46,338 nt of DNA from JARYMI01 sp037444845. GTDB taxonomy: Bacteria > Acidobacteriota > Aminicenantia > Aminicenantales > UBA8522. Location of the stretch: positions 1 to 46,338 of the forward strand of contig JBBILQ010000015.1 of assembly GCA_037444845.1 (NCBI GenBank), given 5' to 3'. Position numbers and translations under genes: made by a program. This document shows positions 31,793-39,882 of the stretch, piece by piece. The notes under the pieces were generated by a model, which saw nothing but the letters and a program-made list of their open reading frames with translations, was not told where the DNA came from and ran no database searches. Within the stretch, counting starts at the first letter, position 1. Every line of letters starts with the position of its first letter.

Positions 31793-31830
31793 TGAGATTG
31801 CTTCGTCGTTACGCTCCTCGCACTGACTCT
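31793..31830. repeat. Half copy of the dispersed palindromic repeat, at the htpX start
   Basis: GAGATTGCTTCG ... TTACGCTCCTCGCA matches the right-arm type of the element at 25651-25728. It lies directly upstream of the htpX start codon. The same 218-base gap also holds CCCTCTCC/GGGAGAGG palindromic sequence and the repeat at 31924. Confidence 0.55.
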
Positions 31831-31923
31831 ATCACCCTCTCCTGAATCCTCTCCCCTCAAGGGAGAGGCGGCCAGGCGAATTCAGGATACCGAATCAGAG
31901 CAAAAAAATCTGGCGACGCGGTA

Positions 31924-31963
31924 CCGAATTCGGAAATTCGGTTCATGTCCCCGAATTTTCGGC
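31924..31963. repeat. REP-like repeat, copy A (downstream of lemA)
   Basis: Starts CCGAATTCGGAAATTCGG, an imperfect palindrome with 7-bp arms, followed by a segment shared with 32602-32641. The two copies agree at most of 40 positions and flank lemA in the same orientation. Confidence 0.7.
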
Positions 31964-32008
31964 GAAGCGAGGACGGACGGGGACGCGCCGCGACAGGGCC
32001 CATTTTTT

Positions 32009-32563
32009 CTAAAAACTGACTTTGACTGGGCCGCGCGCTTCCGGCTCCTCGATCTCGAAGTAATCCCGCTCCTTGAAGCTGAACATGTTGGCCACGATGT
32101 TGGAAGGGAAAACCTGCTGCTTCTGGTTGAACTTCATCACCGTGTCGTTGTAAAACTGCCGGGAGTAGGCGATCTTGCTCTCGGTGCCGCTCAGTTCTTC
32201 CTGGAGCAGGAGGAAGTTCTGGTTGGCCTTCAAATCAGGATAATTCTCCGCCACGGCGAAAAGCGTCTTCAGGGCGCCGGTCAGCATGTTCTCCGCCTGC
32301 GCCTGGTCCTTGACCGAGTTGGCATTAATGGCCTGAGCTCGGGCCTGCGTCACTTTTTCAAAAACTTCGCGCTCGTGCTTGGCGTAGCCCTTGACCGTCT
32401 CGACGAGGTTGGGGATCAGGTCGTACCGCCGCCTCAACTGGACATCCACCTGCGACCAGGCGTTCTCGCAGCGGTTCCTCAGGACGATGAGGCCGTTATA
32501 AATCCCGATGGCCGCGACGATAACGACGCCGACGATGACAAAAAGAACAAGCAAAGCTCCCAT
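32009..32563 (-). CDS. lemA: LemA-family membrane protein
   Basis: 184 residues from the ATG at 32563 (AAGGAGAG upstream); a frame extending to 32674 runs through a repeat and is rejected. One N-terminal membrane helix (MGALLVLFVIVGVVIVAAIG) is followed by YNGLIVLRNRCENAWSQVDVQLRRRYDLIPNLVETVKGY, the LemA hallmark, and a helical bundle. Function is poorly known. LemA is frequently encoded next to HtpX-like proteases or TPM-domain proteins, as here. Confidence 0.93.
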   Translation of the reverse strand: MGALLVLFVIVGVVIVAAIGIYNGLIVLRNRCENAWSQVDVQLRRRYDLIPNLVETVKGYAKHEREVFEKVTQARAQAINANSVKDQAQAENMLTGALKTLFAVAENYPDLKANQNFLLLQEELSGTESKIAYSRQFYNDTVMKFNQKQQVFPSNIVANMFSFKERDYFEIEEPEARGPVKVSF

Positions 32564-32601
32564 GTTTTCTCTCCTTCCAAGAAAACTCAAGGGACGCAGT
32601 C

Positions 32602-32641
32602 CCGAATTCGGAAATTCGGTCCATGTCTCCCGGATTTTCCG
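32602..32641. repeat. REP-like repeat, copy B (lemA leader)
   Basis: Second copy of 31924-31963. It lies in the 5' untranslated region of lemA, between its promoter and start codon. Confidence 0.7.
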
Positions 32642-32653
32642 ATGTAGAAAATA

Positions 32654-32682
32654 AGAATATGGATTCAAAGACAAAAAATCAA
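32654..32682 (-). promoter_or_regulatory. Promoter of lemA-htpX
   Basis: TTGATT (32682-32677) and TATTCT (32659-32654) on the minus strand, 17 bases apart. The leader of about 85 bases contains repeat copy B. Confidence 0.5.
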
Positions 32683-32710
32683 TAAATGTTTTTTCTTTGA
32701 CTTTTTTTCG

Positions 32711-32739
32711 TTGACACGGGGTATCGAGAATGGTATATT
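32711..32739 (+). promoter_or_regulatory. Promoter of citrate synthase gene
   Basis: TTGACA (32711-32716) and TATATT (32734-32739) with a 17-base spacer, divergent from the lemA promoter. The leader of about 45 bases ends in AAAGGAGG before the ATG. Confidence 0.8.
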
Positions 32740-32789
32740 TTTTTTCCCTAATTTAAGAGGGAAACATATAGTTAAAAGGAGGTTAATTT

Positions 32790-34109
32790 ATGCCTTCATT
32801 AAAAGAAAAACTTGCTGCCCAAATCGGCCCCATGCGCGATAAAGTGCAAGGGATCCTCAAGCAGCATGGAGAAATGAAAGTTGGAGATGTTTCCGTCGCC
32901 CAGGCTTATGGCGGGATGCGCAGCGTCAAGTGCATGGTCTGGGAAACTTCGGCGCTCGACCCGATGGAAGGAATCCGCTTCCGAGGTTTCACCATCCCGG
33001 AGCTCCGGGAGAAACTGCCCAAGGCTCCGGGCGGAGAAGAGCCGCTGCCCGAGGGCATCTTCTATCTTCTCCTGACCGGCGAGCTGCCCGCAGATGCCGA
33101 TGTCCGGGAAATCACAAAGGAATGGCAGAAACGAAGCTCCCTCCCCAAGTATCTCATTGATATCCTCAACACTCTCCCCGTTGACATGCACCCGATGACC
33201 CAGTTCTCCCATGGCATCCTGGCTCTCCAGAAAGATTCCATCTTCGCCCAAAAGTACACCGCCGGAATGCACAAGCTCGACTACTGGGATCCAATGTACG
33301 AAGACGTCATGAACCTGTTGGCCAAGCTCCCGCTCATCGCCGCTTACATCTACCGCCGCTCTTACAAGGGAGACAAACACATCCCCGCCGACCCGAATTT
33401 AGACTGGGGAGGCAACCTCGCCCATATGATCGGAGTCGAACCTGAGCCCTTTAAAGAACTGATGCGGCTGTATCTCGTCATCCACAGCGACCACGAAGGC
33501 GGCAACGTCTCCGCTCACACGTGCCACCTTGTCGGGTCTGCTCTCTCGGACGCTTCTTATTCCCTTTCGGCGGGCATGAACGGGCTGGCTGGCCCGCTGC
33601 ACGGACTGGCCAACCAGGAAGTGCTCCGCTGGATCATGGACCTGATGAAGGACCTTGGCGGCGTTCCGACCAAAGAGCAGTTAGAGAAGTACATCTGGGA
33701 CACGCTCAACGCCGGCAAGGTTGTGCCCGGCTACGGCCATGCCGTGCTCCGCAAGACAGACCCCCGCTACACGGCCCAGAGGGAATTCGCCCTCAAGCAC
33801 CTTCCCGATGACCCGATCTTCAAGGTCGTGAGCATGGTTTATGAGGTCACCCCGGACATCCTGATGAAGCACGGCAAAGCCAAGAACCCATGGCCCAATG
33901 TCGATGCCCACTCCGGCTGTCTCCTCTGGCATTATGGAGTCACCGAGTACGACTTCTACACGGTCTTCTTCGGCGTCTCCAGAGCCATGGGGGTCCTGGC
34001 TCAGCTCATCTGGAGCCGCGCTCTCGGGCTTCCGATCGAAAGGCCCAAGAGCATCACCACCGAGTGGATCGAAGGGCAGATCAAAGCAGCCGCCGCACCC
34101 AAACAGTAA
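32790..34109 (+). CDS. gltA: Citrate synthase, eukaryote-like type
   Basis: 439 residues. Catalytic residues are visible: His in GPLHGLANQEVLRW, His in PGYGHAVLRKTDPR and Asp in VDAHSGCLLWHYG. It condenses oxaloacetate and acetyl-CoA to citrate. The GLANQEVLRW, PGYGHAVLRKTDPRYTAQREFALKHL and VDAHSG stretches follow the mitochondrial-type (animal) citrate synthase more than the E. coli GltA type. This form occurs in a few bacterial lineages. Strong Shine-Dalgarno and promoter. Monocistronic, ending at a hairpin. Confidence 0.95.
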   Translation: MPSLKEKLAAQIGPMRDKVQGILKQHGEMKVGDVSVAQAYGGMRSVKCMVWETSALDPMEGIRFRGFTIPELREKLPKAPGGEEPLPEGIFYLLLTGELPADADVREITKEWQKRSSLPKYLIDILNTLPVDMHPMTQFSHGILALQKDSIFAQKYTAGMHKLDYWDPMYEDVMNLLAKLPLIAAYIYRRSYKGDKHIPADPNLDWGGNLAHMIGVEPEPFKELMRLYLVIHSDHEGGNVSAHTCHLVGSALSDASYSLSAGMNGLAGPLHGLANQEVLRWIMDLMKDLGGVPTKEQLEKYIWDTLNAGKVVPGYGHAVLRKTDPRYTAQREFALKHLPDDPIFKVVSMVYEVTPDILMKHGKAKNPWPNVDAHSGCLLWHYGVTEYDFYTVFFGVSRAMGVLAQLIWSRALGLPIERPKSITTEWIEGQIKAAAAPKQ

Positions 34110-34135
34110 GCAGCAGTCCGAAGGACTGATGATCA

Positions 34136-34162
34136 GGGACGGCCCTCGCTGAGGGTCGTCCC
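34136..34162 (+). terminator. Likely terminator after citrate synthase
   Basis: GGGACGGCCCTC, loop GCT, GAGGGTCGTCCC: a 12-step stem (with one non-Watson-Crick step) followed by a pyrimidine-rich stretch. A smaller CAGTCC/GGACTG hairpin precedes it. Confidence 0.65.
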
Positions 34163-34361
34163 TTCTCCTTCCAGCAGGGGTCGGATTTTGGGCTATTTTT
34201 TGGCATATTTTTTTCAAACGCACCGATGGGTTTGTTTTATGCTTTACGTTTGATTGGGTGAAGCCAAATAATGAGTCGAAGCAAGGAACGGAGAGAAAGC
34301 GTTGCTCGCCGTGACAACATATCGTAAATGATTGCGGTCATAAGAGCTGGAGGTCAGGGCA

Positions 34362-35408
34362 ATGGAGCTTAAAATCGGCCTTATCGGCTGCGGCACGGTT
34401 GGCACCGGGCTGTTAGAAATCCTGGATAAAAAAAGAGAATACCTGAGGGACACGTTCGATTTTGAGGCCCGGCTTGTCGCCGTGACCGACAAGCTCAAAG
34501 GGTCGCTCTGTATCCCTGAGGGCATCGACATCGGTAAACTTCTTGGCCTCCTCCATGAAGGAAAGAGGATTGACGGGTACCTCGAAGAAACCGGAGCGGT
34601 CGAGTCCCTCGACGCCTTAGACCTGATTGAAAAATGCGAGGCCGATGTCATCGCTGAGCTAACATACACGGACATCAAGACCGGCGAGCCGGCCACAAGC
34701 TATATTAAGAAAGCATTCCGGTCGGGAAAGCATGTCGTCACTTCCAACAAAGGGCCAGCCGCCCTCCATTACCACGAGCTCAAGAGAATGGCCGACAGCA
34801 ACAACCTTTCTTTCCGGATCGAGGGAACGGTGATGAGCGGAACGCCCGTGTTCAGCCTGTTCGAGACAGGACTTGCCGGTAACGACATTCGCGAGGTCAA
34901 AGGCATCCTTAACGGCACGACCAATTTTATCCTGACCAAGATGGAGCAGGAGAACATGGATTATGCTGACGCCCTCAAACTGGCCCAGGAACTGGGCTAC
35001 GCGGAAGCCGACCCGACCGCCGACGTCGAGGGATACGATGCCGTGGCCAAAATCGTCATCCTGTCCAACGTCCTTCTCGGCGGGAATCTTTCGCCCAGTG
35101 AGGTTCGAAGAGAAGGCATCACGGCTCTGAGCAAAGACCGGGTGCTGACTGCTAAAGCTGAAGGATTCCGCTACAAGCTTATTGCCCGGGCCCGGAGAGC
35201 TGGCGGTCGAATCGAAGCCGCCGTGTCGCCGCACAAACTCCCCCTTTCCGATCCTCTGGCTGGAATCATGGGCGCCCAAAACGCCCTCACCTTCGACCTC
35301 GATTTGATGGGGAAGATCACGATCCAGGGCGCCGGCGCCGGAAAAATTGAGACCGGCTATTCTCTCCTCTCCGACATCCTGGCCATCCACAGCCGCCTGA
35401 TCCGATAA
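34362..35408 (+). CDS. hom: Homoserine dehydrogenase
   Basis: 348 residues, the short form without the C-terminal ACT regulatory domain. The NAD(P) motif GLIGCGTVGTG is at residues 6-16. Further motifs are VVTSNKGPAALHYHEL, GTVMSGTPVF, LNGTTNFILTKM and the catalytic-site segment EADPTADVEGYDAVAKIVILSN. It reduces aspartate semialdehyde to homoserine. GGAGG precedes the ATG. The next gene codes for a Cys/Met-metabolism PLP enzyme, so the pair points to the methionine branch. Confidence 0.94.
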   Translation: MELKIGLIGCGTVGTGLLEILDKKREYLRDTFDFEARLVAVTDKLKGSLCIPEGIDIGKLLGLLHEGKRIDGYLEETGAVESLDALDLIEKCEADVIAELTYTDIKTGEPATSYIKKAFRSGKHVVTSNKGPAALHYHELKRMADSNNLSFRIEGTVMSGTPVFSLFETGLAGNDIREVKGILNGTTNFILTKMEQENMDYADALKLAQELGYAEADPTADVEGYDAVAKIVILSNVLLGGNLSPSEVRREGITALSKDRVLTAKAEGFRYKLIARARRAGGRIEAAVSPHKLPLSDPLAGIMGAQNALTFDLDLMGKITIQGAGAGKIETGYSLLSDILAIHSRLIR

Positions 35409-35458
35409 GCGGGGGAATTGCACCGTGCTTTCTTATTTTTGTACATGGGCTTGGCCTG

Positions 35459-35485
35459 TTGACGAAACCCGCCAAAAAAGATAAT
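35459..35485 (+). promoter_or_regulatory. Possible promoter of the PLP enzyme gene
   Basis: TTGACG (35459-35464) and GATAAT (35480-35485) with a 15-base spacer, shorter than usual. The leader would be about 33 bases with GGGAGG before the ATG. Confidence 0.4.
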
Positions 35486-35525
35486 AAAGGGATAGATTCG
35501 TGCGCTTATTATATTGGGAGGAATC

Positions 35526-36929
35526 ATGAGTGATGGTCCAATGTACGGCCCGGGAGTCAGGCGTTATATCGAGGAATCCAAAAAACTCCTCGCCAGGCGG
35601 CAGGCCCTCTTAGAACGGGCAAAAAAATATAAGTTTGACACCATCGCCGTCCACGGCCTCTACTCCGTGGAGGAGGCCCTCGACCAGAATCAAGGCGCGA
35701 TCATCGAGCCCGTCTACTTTGCCACATCTCAGGCCTACCGGGATTCAGACGAGCTCGAGGCTGCCCTGGCCTATCTGATCCCCACCTGGTGCTACACTCG
35801 GATCGCCAACCCGACAACAAACTATCTTCAGGATGTCCTCGCCCTCCTTGAAGGCTACAAGACCGGCGCGGAGACATCCTGTGTCGTGACCGCTTCGGGA
35901 ATGTCCGCCATCGCCCTGGCCACAGACGCTTTCCTGGCCAAGCAGAAAAGCGGCCCCGAAAAAATCAACTTTGTTTCCTCGGTCCAGCTTTATGGGGGGA
36001 CGTTCCAGAATTTCAACGTGAGGAAGAGCCAGGAAAGGGGGATCGAGGTCCGCTGGGTTCTCAACCCCGACGACCTCGGGGAATGGAAATCCCGCATCGA
36101 CGAGGACACCCGCTTTCTCTACATGGAAGCGCCGAGCAACCCGCAGCAGTCGTTTGCTGATATCAAGGCTCTCGCCGACCTGGCCCATTCCTGGGAGATT
36201 CCCTTCATCATCGACGCCACCTGCGCCACGCCGGCCCTGATGCGGCCGATCGCCTACGGCGCCGACGTCGTCATCCACTCTCTGACAAAATCAATCACGG
36301 CGGGCGGCCTGGCCATCGGCGGCGCCCTGATCAGCCGCAAACCGGTCGTCACCAAGCTCAAAAACGACAACCCGCTCTTCAAGGGAAGCTTCGCTGAGTA
36401 CATCCAGTTCCTGCCTTGCAGAGATCAAGGCCCTTCGGCCTCACCCATGAACGCGCTTTTTGCCATCAATGATGTCCGGACGTTGCGCTCGCGGATGGAC
36501 CTGGTCAGCCAGAACTGCCAGAAAGTGGCAGAATTTCTAATCCGCCATCCGCGCGTCTACCAGGTTGATTATCTGGGCCTCCCCAGCTTCCGTTTCCACA
36601 AGCTGGCGAAACAATACATGAAGCTTGTGGATTCAGATGATGGCCAGAGGAATGAGGTGAACCGGTACGGTCACTTGATGAGCTTTCGGGTAGATGGCCC
36701 CCCGGAAAACGCCCGCCGGGTTTTCGATAAATTCCAGATTATCTACCGCGCCACAGACCTTGGAAGGGTCAAGAGCGTGGCCACCATCCCGGCCATCTCG
36801 ACACACCAGCAGCAGGGGGAGGAGGCGAGGCGCATGGCCGACATCCCACCGCAACTCATCCGGCTGTGCGTTGGGGCAGAGGACCCCGACGACATCATCG
36901 CCGACCTCGACCAGGCCCTTAAAGATTAA
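35526..36929 (+). CDS. Cys/Met-metabolism PLP-dependent enzyme (trans-sulfuration family)
   Basis: 467 residues from the ATG at 35526, with GGGAGG upstream. The fold-type I landmarks are YTRIANPTTNYLQDVLALLEG, SGMSAIALA, DATCATPALMRPIAYGADVVIHSLTKSITAGG (PLP lysine in SLTK) and the C-terminal AISTHQQQGEEAR, RLCVGAEDPDDIIADL. Family members include cystathionine gamma-synthase, O-acyl-homoserine sulfhydrylase and methionine gamma-lyase. Next to hom a biosynthetic role is likely, but the exact reaction is not readable. The N-terminal 35 residues before DTIAVHG are longer than in most homologues. Confidence 0.88.
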   Translation: MSDGPMYGPGVRRYIEESKKLLARRQALLERAKKYKFDTIAVHGLYSVEEALDQNQGAIIEPVYFATSQAYRDSDELEAALAYLIPTWCYTRIANPTTNYLQDVLALLEGYKTGAETSCVVTASGMSAIALATDAFLAKQKSGPEKINFVSSVQLYGGTFQNFNVRKSQERGIEVRWVLNPDDLGEWKSRIDEDTRFLYMEAPSNPQQSFADIKALADLAHSWEIPFIIDATCATPALMRPIAYGADVVIHSLTKSITAGGLAIGGALISRKPVVTKLKNDNPLFKGSFAEYIQFLPCRDQGPSASPMNALFAINDVRTLRSRMDLVSQNCQKVAEFLIRHPRVYQVDYLGLPSFRFHKLAKQYMKLVDSDDGQRNEVNRYGHLMSFRVDGPPENARRVFDKFQIIYRATDLGRVKSVATIPAISTHQQQGEEARRMADIPPQLIRLCVGAEDPDDIIADLDQALKD

Positions 36930-36967
36930 GATATTATTTTTCATGGATTCTCTTGATGGGCCGTTTC

Positions 36968-36996
36968 TTGAAATTCAACCTGTGTTATTCTAAAAT
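36968..36996 (+). promoter_or_regulatory. Promoter of murA, leaderless type
   Basis: TTGAAA (36968-36973) and TAAAAT (36991-36996) with a 17-base spacer. The ATG at 37005 begins 8 bases after the -10 box, so little or no leader is possible. Confidence 0.65.
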
Positions 36997-37004
36997 CAAT
37001 CCGG

Positions 37005-38267
37005 ATGGAAAAAATCAAAATCCTGGGCAATCCTTCTCTCCGGCTGAGCGGAAAAGTCAGGATCAGCGGGTCAAAAAACGCCGTGCTCCCGGCGATTGCC
37101 GCCGCGCTGCTCACGGAGGAACGCCTCCAGCTGGACAACATCCCGAGGGTGAAGGATGTTTTCACCATCCTGACCCTGATGGAAGAGCTGGGAGCGCGGT
37201 CCAAGCTCAAGAATAACTCCATTTCTATCCGCGCTAAGAGGATCACGTCGGATGAAGCTTCTTACGAGCTCGTCCGCTCGATGAGGGCATCCATCCTCGT
37301 GCTGGGGCCGCTTCTGGCGCGCTACGGAAAGGCCGTCGTCGCCTTGCCCGGAGGCTGCGCCATCGGGTCGAGGCCGATCGACCTCCACATTAGCGGCATG
37401 CAGAAGCTCGGCGCTTCCATCTCCCTCGAGCATGGCTACATCAAAGCAGAAGCGCCGAGACTCAGGGGAGCGGATGTCGAGTTCGAGAAGAAGACAGTCG
37501 GCGGCACGGAAAATTTGCTCATGGCCGCCACCCTGGCCCAGGGGGAGACGACCCTCAGAAACTGTGCGCTGGAGCCTGAGGTCGTCAACCTGTGCGAGCT
37601 ATTAGTGAAGATGGGCGCCCGGATAGACGGCATTGGCGAGGAGGTCATCCGCATCCGCGGGGTGAAAGAGCTGGGCGGCGCGACCCATGAGATCATTCCC
37701 GACCGCATCGAGGCCGGCACATTTCTCGTCGCCGGCGCTCTCGCCCAGGGCGATATCACCCTGGAGAATGTCGAGCCACGCCATCTCGTGACAATCATCG
37801 AGAGGCTGCTCTTTTCGGGAGCCAGAGTCGAGAACACCGCCGGCCGTATGCTCCGGGTTGTGGGCAGCGCGGAGATCAAACCTCAGGATATCACGACATC
37901 GCCCTATCCAGGATTTCCCACGGACATGCAGGCTCAGTTCATGGTCTTGATGACGCAGGCCTCAGGTGTATCCATCATCACCGAAACGATTTTCGACCGG
38001 CGTTTCTCCCATGTCAATGAACTCCTCCGTCTGGGCGCCTCTATCGAGGTCCACGGGGATAAAGCCATCGTCAAGGGCAGAACACCCCTGTCCGGAGCTG
38101 AAGTCATCGCCACCGACCTGAGGGCGTCGGCTTCTCTCATCCTGGCCGGTCTCATCGCCCGGGGTGAGACAGTCATCAACGACGTGGAACACCTCGACCG
38201 CGGCTACGAAAGGATCGAGGAAAAACTGAAGCTTCTCGGCGCCTCGATCGAAAGAATAAAATATTAA
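37005..38267 (+). CDS. murA: UDP-N-acetylglucosamine 1-carboxyvinyltransferase
   Basis: 420 residues. The substrate-binding SGSKNA is near residue 22, and the catalytic Cys is in LPGGCAIGSRPIDLH. It has the six-fold repeated beta-alpha architecture typical of enolpyruvyl transferases, ending DRGYERIEEKLKLLGA. It catalyses the first committed step of peptidoglycan synthesis and is the target of fosfomycin; Cys rather than Asp at the loop predicts the sensitive form. Followed 19 bases later by a UPF0173 hydrolase gene. Confidence 0.96.
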   Translation: MEKIKILGNPSLRLSGKVRISGSKNAVLPAIAAALLTEERLQLDNIPRVKDVFTILTLMEELGARSKLKNNSISIRAKRITSDEASYELVRSMRASILVLGPLLARYGKAVVALPGGCAIGSRPIDLHISGMQKLGASISLEHGYIKAEAPRLRGADVEFEKKTVGGTENLLMAATLAQGETTLRNCALEPEVVNLCELLVKMGARIDGIGEEVIRIRGVKELGGATHEIIPDRIEAGTFLVAGALAQGDITLENVEPRHLVTIIERLLFSGARVENTAGRMLRVVGSAEIKPQDITTSPYPGFPTDMQAQFMVLMTQASGVSIITETIFDRRFSHVNELLRLGASIEVHGDKAIVKGRTPLSGAEVIATDLRASASLILAGLIARGETVINDVEHLDRGYERIEEKLKLLGASIERIKY

Positions 38268-38286
38268 AAGACAAGGAGGATTGGCC

Positions 38287-38940
38287 ATGGAAGTTACCTG
38301 GCTAGGCCATTCAGCTGTCAAAATCAAAGGGTCGAAAACAGTCTACATTGACCCCTTTCTTACAGGCAACCCGGCGGCGGCAATCGCTCCGGACAAAATC
38401 AAGGAGGCGGATATCGTCATCGTCACCCATTGCCACGGCGACCACACGGGAGATGCCTTTGCCTTAGCCCTAAAAACCGGGGCGACCCTGGTGGGCATCC
38501 ATGAAATCGCTGTCGACGCCCAGGCAGAGGGAATCACCGCTGAAGGGATGAACATCGGCGGGACGGTTGACGTCAAAGGTGTCAAGGTTCACATGGTCCC
38601 GGCTCTCCATTCGGCGGAGAAGGGCTGCGCCGCCGGCGTGGTCGTGGAAATGGACGGCAAGCGGCTCTACCATGCCGGAGACACCGGCCTCACGTACGAC
38701 ATGAAGATCATCGGCGAATTTTTCCACCCTGACCTGAGCTTCATCCCCATCGGCGACAGGTACACGATGGGCATCCCTTCGGCAGCCAAGGCCGTCGAAT
38801 TCGTCCAGGCGAGGCGAGTGATTCCCATCCATTACGACACCTTTCCGATTGTCAAAGCCGACCCGGAGGAATTCAAACGCCGCGTCGGCAGCCTGGCCGA
38901 GGTCATCGTCCTCAAGCCGGGAGAATCCTTCACTCTCTAA
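38287..38940 (+). CDS. UPF0173 metal-dependent hydrolase (MBL fold, UlaG-like)
   Basis: 217 residues from the ATG at 38287, with AAGGAGG 7-8 bases upstream; a TTG two codons earlier is too close. It begins MEVTWLGHSAVKI, then carries VTHCHGDHTGD (HxHxDH site), YHAGDTGLTYDMK and PIHYDTFP. This is the UPF0173 family, common in bacteria and archaea, substrate unknown. It follows murA closely and probably shares its transcript. Confidence 0.92.
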   Translation: MEVTWLGHSAVKIKGSKTVYIDPFLTGNPAAAIAPDKIKEADIVIVTHCHGDHTGDAFALALKTGATLVGIHEIAVDAQAEGITAEGMNIGGTVDVKGVKVHMVPALHSAEKGCAAGVVVEMDGKRLYHAGDTGLTYDMKIIGEFFHPDLSFIPIGDRYTMGIPSAAKAVEFVQARRVIPIHYDTFPIVKADPEEFKRRVGSLAEVIVLKPGESFTL

Positions 38941-38979
38941 CGTCGCCCATTTTCCCAGGCTCTCACTGGACTGAAAAGA

Positions 38980-39882
38980 ATGGCCAATATCGTCATCATC
39001 GGAGCCGGGCGCCTGGGCACGAGCCTCGGCCGAGCCCTGGCGGCAAAAGGGCACGCCATCAAAGCCGTCACCTGCCGCAGGGCCGCCTCGGCCCGGGAGA
39101 GCCGGAAGATCATCGGTCAGGGTGTAAGCACGACGGACAACTCGGCTGCCGCTCGCCGCGGAGCTATCATTTTTCTTTGCCTTCCCGATGAAGATATTCC
39201 AAAGGCCGCCGCCGTGCTCTCCCGCTCGCGAATCGAATGGAGCCGAAAAATCGTCTTCCACACGAGCGGCTTGCTCCCGGCGGCCGTTCTCAAGCCTCTT
39301 CAAAACAGAGGGGCGGCGACCGCCTCCTTTCATCCGGTCCAATCTTTCGCCCGGAAGGAGACTTCGCCTTCCCAGTTTCAAGGGGTCTATTTTGGCCTCG
39401 AAGGCGACGGAAAGGCCTGCCGTCTCGGAAGGGCCATTGCCAGACAGCTCGGCGGACGCGCTTTTCTCCTCTCCGCAGAGGCAAAGCCGGCTTACCATGC
39501 TGCCTGCTCCGTCGCTTCCAATTTTCTTGTCGTCCTGTTGGATGCGGCCGCCCAGCTTCTCGGCCAGGCTGGAATCGAGAAAAACAAGGCTTCTCGCCTG
39601 CTTTTTCCGCTCGTGGAAGGAACTTTACAGAATGTCAAGATATTTGACACGCACGCGTCTCTGACCGGTCCAGTGGCCAGAGGAGATCGCGCCTCTGTAG
39701 AGGCTCACCTCGAAGCTCTCCGCCGTCTTCCGGGATACGCTAATGCCTACAAGGCTCTTTGCCTTTTAGCCCTGGAACAGGCCAAGGGCAGGGGACTGCC
39801 GCCTCATACAGTCAGGGCATTGAAAAATTTGCTGGAAGGTAAACAACCTCTTCTTCGAGCTCGACCCCAAACTCTTTCTTAA
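38980..39882 (+). CDS. DUF2520 / Rossmann-like oxidoreductase family protein
   Basis: 300 residues. The N-terminal Rossmann motif is VIIGAGRLGTSLGRAL, followed by IFLCLPDEDIPKAA and the family hallmark HTSGLLPAAVL ... SFHPVQSFA. The C-terminal helical DUF2520 domain has AYHAACSVASNFLVVLLDAA and LTGPVARGD. It is related to ketopantoate-reductase and NADP-oxidoreductase folds; substrate unknown. The last 71 bases overlap the end of the convergent murB gene. Confidence 0.87.
   Translation: MANIVIIGAGRLGTSLGRALAAKGHAIKAVTCRRAASARESRKIIGQGVSTTDNSAAARRGAIIFLCLPDEDIPKAAAVLSRSRIEWSRKIVFHTSGLLPAAVLKPLQNRGAATASFHPVQSFARKETSPSQFQGVYFGLEGDGKACRLGRAIARQLGGRAFLLSAEAKPAYHAACSVASNFLVVLLDAAAQLLGQAGIEKNKASRLLFPLVEGTLQNVKIFDTHASLTGPVARGDRASVEAHLEALRRLPGYANAYKALCLLALEQAKGRGLPPHTVRALKNLLEGKQPLLRARPQTLS

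Noticed and set aside
38470..39498. Minus-strand open frame of 342 codons opposite the UPF0173 and DUF2520 genes
   Set aside because: Spans two well supported plus-strand genes and has no domain features.
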